Of a stretch of 64,000 nucleotides of DNA, positions 61,001-64,000 are shown piece after piece. The notes under the pieces were generated by a model that worked only from the letters and a program-made list of their open reading frames with translations, made no database searches and was not told where the DNA came from. Within the stretch, counting starts at the first letter, position 1. The number at the start of each line of letters is the position of its first letter. A program made the translations under genes and the position numbers. Origin of the DNA: Streptomyces bungoensis (GTDB lineage Bacteria; Actinomycetota; Actinomycetes; Streptomycetales; Streptomycetaceae); assembly GCF_001514215.1 (NCBI RefSeq), contig NZ_KQ948851.1, positions 1-64,000 on the forward strand, given 5' to 3'.

Positions 61001-63307
61001 TCATCCGCGGCGGTGGGCCTCCGCGAGGTGGCTCTGCAGCCGGGCGTGGCGGAACTGGTAGACCGCGCCGGCCTGGCGCAGGACGCCGCGCCGGTAGGCG
61101 TCGTCGAGGAAGGCGGCGACGGCCCAGGGGAGGCGTCCGGTCAGCGGCAGCCAGAGGCGGGAGAGCAGGCACCACTGGCCCCAGGCGGTGAGGGTCAGGG
61201 TGTAGCCGAGGGCGCCGCCCAGACCGCTGATGGTGCCGAGCATGAGATCGGCCGTGGTGTCCGGTGGGAGCAGGCCCAGGTACCCCTGCAGCAGGTGGAC
61301 CACCAACCCGGCCCCGAGCCCGACGGCCAGGCCGAACGCGGGTGCCCAGACCGCCAGTTGGGTGATCACCGTCGCCCGGTCGGCGTTCAGGACGCTGCGC
61401 GGGCTGACGGCGGAGACGATGTCGAGGGGGGTCTCCAGCAGGCCGAGGAGGCAGAAGGTGAGTCCGGCACCGCCGCCGAAGACCAGGCCGAAGACGATCG
61501 CGTCGACGAACCCGAGGTGCAGCGCGGACGGGAGCCCGGCCTGCCGGGCGAACGCGCGGATCAGGCCGACCGCGAAGCCGTAGGCCAAGCCGAAGAGCGC
61601 GCCGCCCAGGGTGCCGATCAGCAGCCGGGGACCGGCCGTCCACGTGGTGGTCCCCGTGCGGCCGTGGATCCGCAGGCGGACGGCGGACGGCGCCACGTCC
61701 TTGCCCGTGACCGTGTACGTCAGCCAGTGCACGAGCCCGAACAGGAAGCCGGAGAGGAGCCCGACGACCGTCCCGTCCACGAGGCTGCCGACGAGCGGGC
61801 TCCCGAACGCGGCGGCGACGACGCCGTCGACGAGTCCGATGACCAGCCCGGTCATCAGGGCGGTGACCAGGGTGCGGGTGGAGTCGCGCAGCCCGTTGCC
61901 GAGCCGCCACCAGGCCAGGTCGGGGGTCCTGAGTTCCGTCAGGTGGTGGGCGAGGTAGCCGAGCCATCGCCGGGCCCGGTCCGGGTCCCAGTCGTCCGGA
62001 CCAGGCCGCGGCCGGGGCGGATAGACGGTGGGCAGGAAGTCGTCGAGCAGGTGCTCCTCCAGCTCCTCCGCGGTGGCGAACCGTTCGGTGTCGAGCAGGG
62101 CCACCGGATCGCGGCCCGGGGTGTCGCTGTAGACGGTGCGGGCGAGCGCGACCATCAGCGGAGTCGACAGGACCGTGGCGAGCGGGGCCGCCGTCCCCTC
62201 CGGTGACGGCTCGCGCAGTTTCTTCAGTACGGAGTCCCAGGCGCCCGCCGCCGGGTCCGAGCGGTCGGACTTGCGGGTGGTGCGGGGCAGGTAGTGGTCC
62301 AGGTCGTCGAGGGTCAGGTCGGTGAGTTCGATCGGCGCGGCGGCGGTCAGCACGTCGGTCTCCTCGACCGCGGCGGCGTACTCGGCGGGGCGGCTGGTGA
62401 GCACCAGCGGGAGCGTGGTGGCGTTGAGGGCCTCCAGCGCCGGGCGGCGCAGCCCGTCGGCCACCTCGTCGAAGCCGTCCAGCACCGGCAGTACGCGGCC
62501 GGAGTCGACCAGCGCGGCGGCCAGGCTCGCCCTGCCGGGTCCCCGGGCGGCCGTACCGGGGTGGTCGCGCGTCAGCCGCTCGGTCAGCCAGTCGCGCAGC
62601 GTGATGGCGGTGGGGTCCCAGGCGCCGATGCTGAAGATCACCGGGACGGGCTCCGCGGGCGTCCGCGACTTCAGGTGGTCGAGGACGAAGCGCAGGGTCA
62701 GGATCGTCTTCCCGGACCCGGACCTGCCGAGGACCACCAGCCGCCCGGAGGGGATGCTCCGGTAGGTGTCCGCGATGTCGTCCAGCCCGCCGCTCAGGTC
62801 CAGGGGATCGCTCGCGGCTCCCGGCGGGAGGCGGCGGATGTTGGCCCAGTGGTCGGTGAGTGTCCGGCAGGCGGCCTTCCAGCGGACCGGCAGCGGGAAG
62901 GGATCCTGGACCCGGCGCTGCTCCTCCTCCCGCAGCCAGCGCGCCGCCACCGCCTTCGCGAGTTGCTCGGCCGCGTCCGCGAGCGCCCTCTCCGTCGCCG
63001 AGGCGGGGTGCTGCGCGGCGGACGGCTCGGAGGCCGGTTCCTCCGGCCCCGGCCCACCGGGGGCGCCCGCGCCGCCGTCCGGGTGCCCCGGGACGGCGGC
63101 CCGCAGTAACTCCTCGCGGTCCGCGCGGTTCAGGGCGAGCGCGTCGGCCAGCTTCTGCACCGTGGTCATCCGCGGGTTGCCGCGCCTGCCGTTCTCCAGA
63201 CCGCGGATGGTGCTCACACTGATCCCGGAACGCCGTTCCAGCTCCTCCTGGGTCAGCCCCGCCCTCTCGCGCAGTCGTCGCAGCACCGTGCCGAACTCAC
63301 TGGCCAC
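61001..63307 (-). CDS. XRE - NACHT NTPase - multi-pass membrane protein
   Basis: 768 residues. An N-terminal helix-turn-helix (FGTVLRRLRERAGLTQEELE, SVSTIRGLENGRR) and a Pro/Ala linker lead to a NACHT NTPase: Walker A VVLGRSGSGKTILTL (about 190-205), VIFSIGAWDP, Walker B VLPVLDGFDEV, LPLVLTSRPAEY. The C-terminal ~300 residues hold about eight hydrophobic segments (for example LVTALMTGLVIGLVDGVVAA and VWAPAFGLAVGLGAGLVVHL), ending with FRHARLQSHLAEAH. NACHT proteins are STAND switches; many bacterial ones defend against phage. A DNA-binding domain with a membrane effector in one chain is typical of Streptomyces. GTG 63307 after GGGGGAAGG. It diverges from the LuxR/SARP gene over a 20-bp palindrome. 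Confidence 0.87.
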   Translation of the reverse strand: MASEFGTVLRRLRERAGLTQEELERRSGISVSTIRGLENGRRGNPRMTTVQKLADALALNRADREELLRAAVPGHPDGGAGAPGGPGPEEPASEPSAAQHPASATERALADAAEQLAKAVAARWLREEEQRRVQDPFPLPVRWKAACRTLTDHWANIRRLPPGAASDPLDLSGGLDDIADTYRSIPSGRLVVLGRSGSGKTILTLRFVLDHLKSRTPAEPVPVIFSIGAWDPTAITLRDWLTERLTRDHPGTAARGPGRASLAAALVDSGRVLPVLDGFDEVADGLRRPALEALNATTLPLVLTSRPAEYAAAVEETDVLTAAAPIELTDLTLDDLDHYLPRTTRKSDRSDPAAGAWDSVLKKLREPSPEGTAAPLATVLSTPLMVALARTVYSDTPGRDPVALLDTERFATAEELEEHLLDDFLPTVYPPRPRPGPDDWDPDRARRWLGYLAHHLTELRTPDLAWWRLGNGLRDSTRTLVTALMTGLVIGLVDGVVAAAFGSPLVGSLVDGTVVGLLSGFLFGLVHWLTYTVTGKDVAPSAVRLRIHGRTGTTTWTAGPRLLIGTLGGALFGLAYGFAVGLIRAFARQAGLPSALHLGFVDAIVFGLVFGGGAGLTFCLLGLLETPLDIVSAVSPRSVLNADRATVITQLAVWAPAFGLAVGLGAGLVVHLLQGYLGLLPPDTTADLMLGTISGLGGALGYTLTLTAWGQWCLLSRLWLPLTGRLPWAVAAFLDDAYRRGVLRQAGAVYQFRHARLQSHLAEAHRRG

Positions 63308-63367
63308 AAGTCACGGCCTTCCCCCAGAGTTGTCCGTGTTTTCGCAGGTGAGGACTCTAGCGCCGAC

Positions 63368-63387
63368 ACCGGTCACATATGACCGGT
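63368..63387. promoter_or_regulatory. Candidate operator, 20-bp inverted repeat ACCGGTCA-N4-TGACCGGT
   Basis: Perfect eight-base arms around CATA, 61 bp upstream of the XRE-NACHT start and 104 bp from the divergent regulator. The XRE domain of the NACHT protein is a likely binder. It is the strongest symmetry in this 183-bp region. Confidence 0.6.
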
Positions 63388-63490
63388 TCAATGCTCTGTC
63401 CACATTTCCTGCACGGCGGCCAGTCTCGGCGGCACCGACGAGACCGACCGGGGCGAGTGGATCGACCGGTCCCGAGAACGGGGAGCCGCC

Positions 63491-64000
63491 ATGCCGACGA
63501 CGACACCAGCCGGGGGCGATCCGGGCGTCACGGCCCTCACCGATGAGGAGCGCGAGGTGCTGTACGCGCTCGGCTGCGGCCTGGGGGACGCCGAGATCGC
63601 CGGCGCCCTGGCCCTGCCCGAGCACGCGGTGGCCGAGCGGCTCGGCCGCGTCCTGGCGAAGCTGGGGCTGCGGGACCGGGCCGCCGCGATCGTGCACGCC
63701 TTCGACTGCGGTCTGGTCGTGCCGGGACAGGGCCCGCGCGGGCAGGCACCGGGGCCGGGGACGACCGCCGGGCGGCGGACGGGCACCGCACCCGGCCCCT
63801 GGCTCCGGGTGTCGGTGCTCGGCCCCCTGCTCACCACGCTCGCGGGGCGGCCCGTGGACGTCGGCCCCGTGCGGCAGCAGGCCGTGCTGGCGGCGCTGGC
63901 GCTGAGCGCCGGCCGCTCCGTCAGCCGGCGGCGGCTGCTGGAGGACGTGTGGGGCAGGGAGATGCCGGACGGGAACGTCGTACCGGTCTACGTGTACCGG
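63491..64000 (+). CDS. LuxR-HTH / SARP-type (OmpR-like winged-helix) regulator, N-terminal part; runs off window
   Basis: Visible 170 residues. First, a LuxR-like helix-turn-helix (LTDEEREVLYALGCGLGDAE, VLAKLGLRDRAAAIVHAFDC), then a linker, then the start of an AfsR/SARP winged helix (LRVSVLGPLLTTLAGRPVDV, RQQAVLAALALSAGRSVSRR, LLEDVWGREMPDGNVVPVYV). Combining both at the N-terminus is unusual; SARP proteins normally begin with the winged helix and continue with a BTAD domain. ATG 63491 after GGGGAG. Probably a pathway-specific or global activator. The 3' end lies outside the window. Confidence 0.85.
   Translation, partial: MPTTTPAGGDPGVTALTDEEREVLYALGCGLGDAEIAGALALPEHAVAERLGRVLAKLGLRDRAAAIVHAFDCGLVVPGQGPRGQAPGPGTTAGRRTGTAPGPWLRVSVLGPLLTTLAGRPVDVGPVRQQAVLAALALSAGRSVSRRRLLEDVWGREMPDGNVVPVYVYR

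Noticed and set aside
1..64000. tRNA, rRNA, CRISPR arrays and intact transposons
   Set aside because: Scanned by eye for cloverleaf arms, regular repeats and transposase motifs; none was convincing. A tRNA or covariance search would settle it.

Overview
The window is high-G+C actinobacterial DNA, almost certainly Streptomyces. Supporting signs are the third-position G/C codon use, the many GTG and TTG starts, the ATGA/GTGA start-stop overlaps, and families typical of that genus: the XRE-DUF5753/DUF397/HATPase set, EACC1, Hanks-type kinases, an XRE-NACHT protein and a SARP-type regulator. Function calls rest on motifs read by eye; no database search was run.

Left edge, 1-7968: the end of a biosynthetic cluster. 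It holds the last DH(end)-KR-ACP part of a modular polyketide synthase, whose KR has lost its catalytic Tyr and Asn, an overlapping stand-alone FabV-type enoyl reductase, a convergent NmrA-like oxidoreductase, and a heterodimeric ABC exporter with one degenerate and one consensus ATP site. About 680 bases without a recognisable gene follow.

Middle, 8653 to about 41442: a large defence island, read mostly on the minus strand. Its parts are (i) a 2312-residue SF2 helicase with an MZB/DUF1998 zinc module and a Vsr-like nuclease domain, ATGA-coupled to a UvrD-type helicase with a RelE-like N-terminus; (ii) a GTGA-coupled AAA ATPase and TOPRIM protein, resembling PARIS/Rlo pairs; (iii) a truncated T4-beta-like gene; (iv) an EACC1 protein followed by one polypeptide that joins a caspase, an SF1 helicase and a nuclease-like end; (v) an XRE/DUF397/HATPase regulatory cassette; (vi) a DrmD-type SNF2 helicase with a 1711-residue N6-adenine methyltransferase, i.e. 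a DISARM class 1 half without adjacent drmA/drmB; (vii) a kinase; (viii) a lower-G+C pair of a DUF6338-like membrane protein and a CHAT protease; and (ix) a truncated orphan McrC. Truncations at 20.5 kb and 40.4 kb mark recombination joints.

41632-49038: a polymorphic toxin locus with an SseB-like protein, a WXG/ESX-like protein, an RHS toxin with a small C-terminal toxin domain, and two tandem paralogous immunity candidates.

49118-57382: metabolic and redox genes. There is a membrane-anchored FMN glutamate-synthase-like protein with a PoxB-like TPP enzyme, an XRE/MmyB regulator divergent from a zinc alcohol dehydrogenase and cupin, and a LysR regulator divergent from an MDR reductase. 57418-64000: a kinase with a HYD motif and long helical tail, a secreted cutinase-like hydrolase, an XRE-NACHT-membrane protein, and the start of a LuxR-HTH/SARP-type regulator, the last two sharing a 20-bp inverted repeat.
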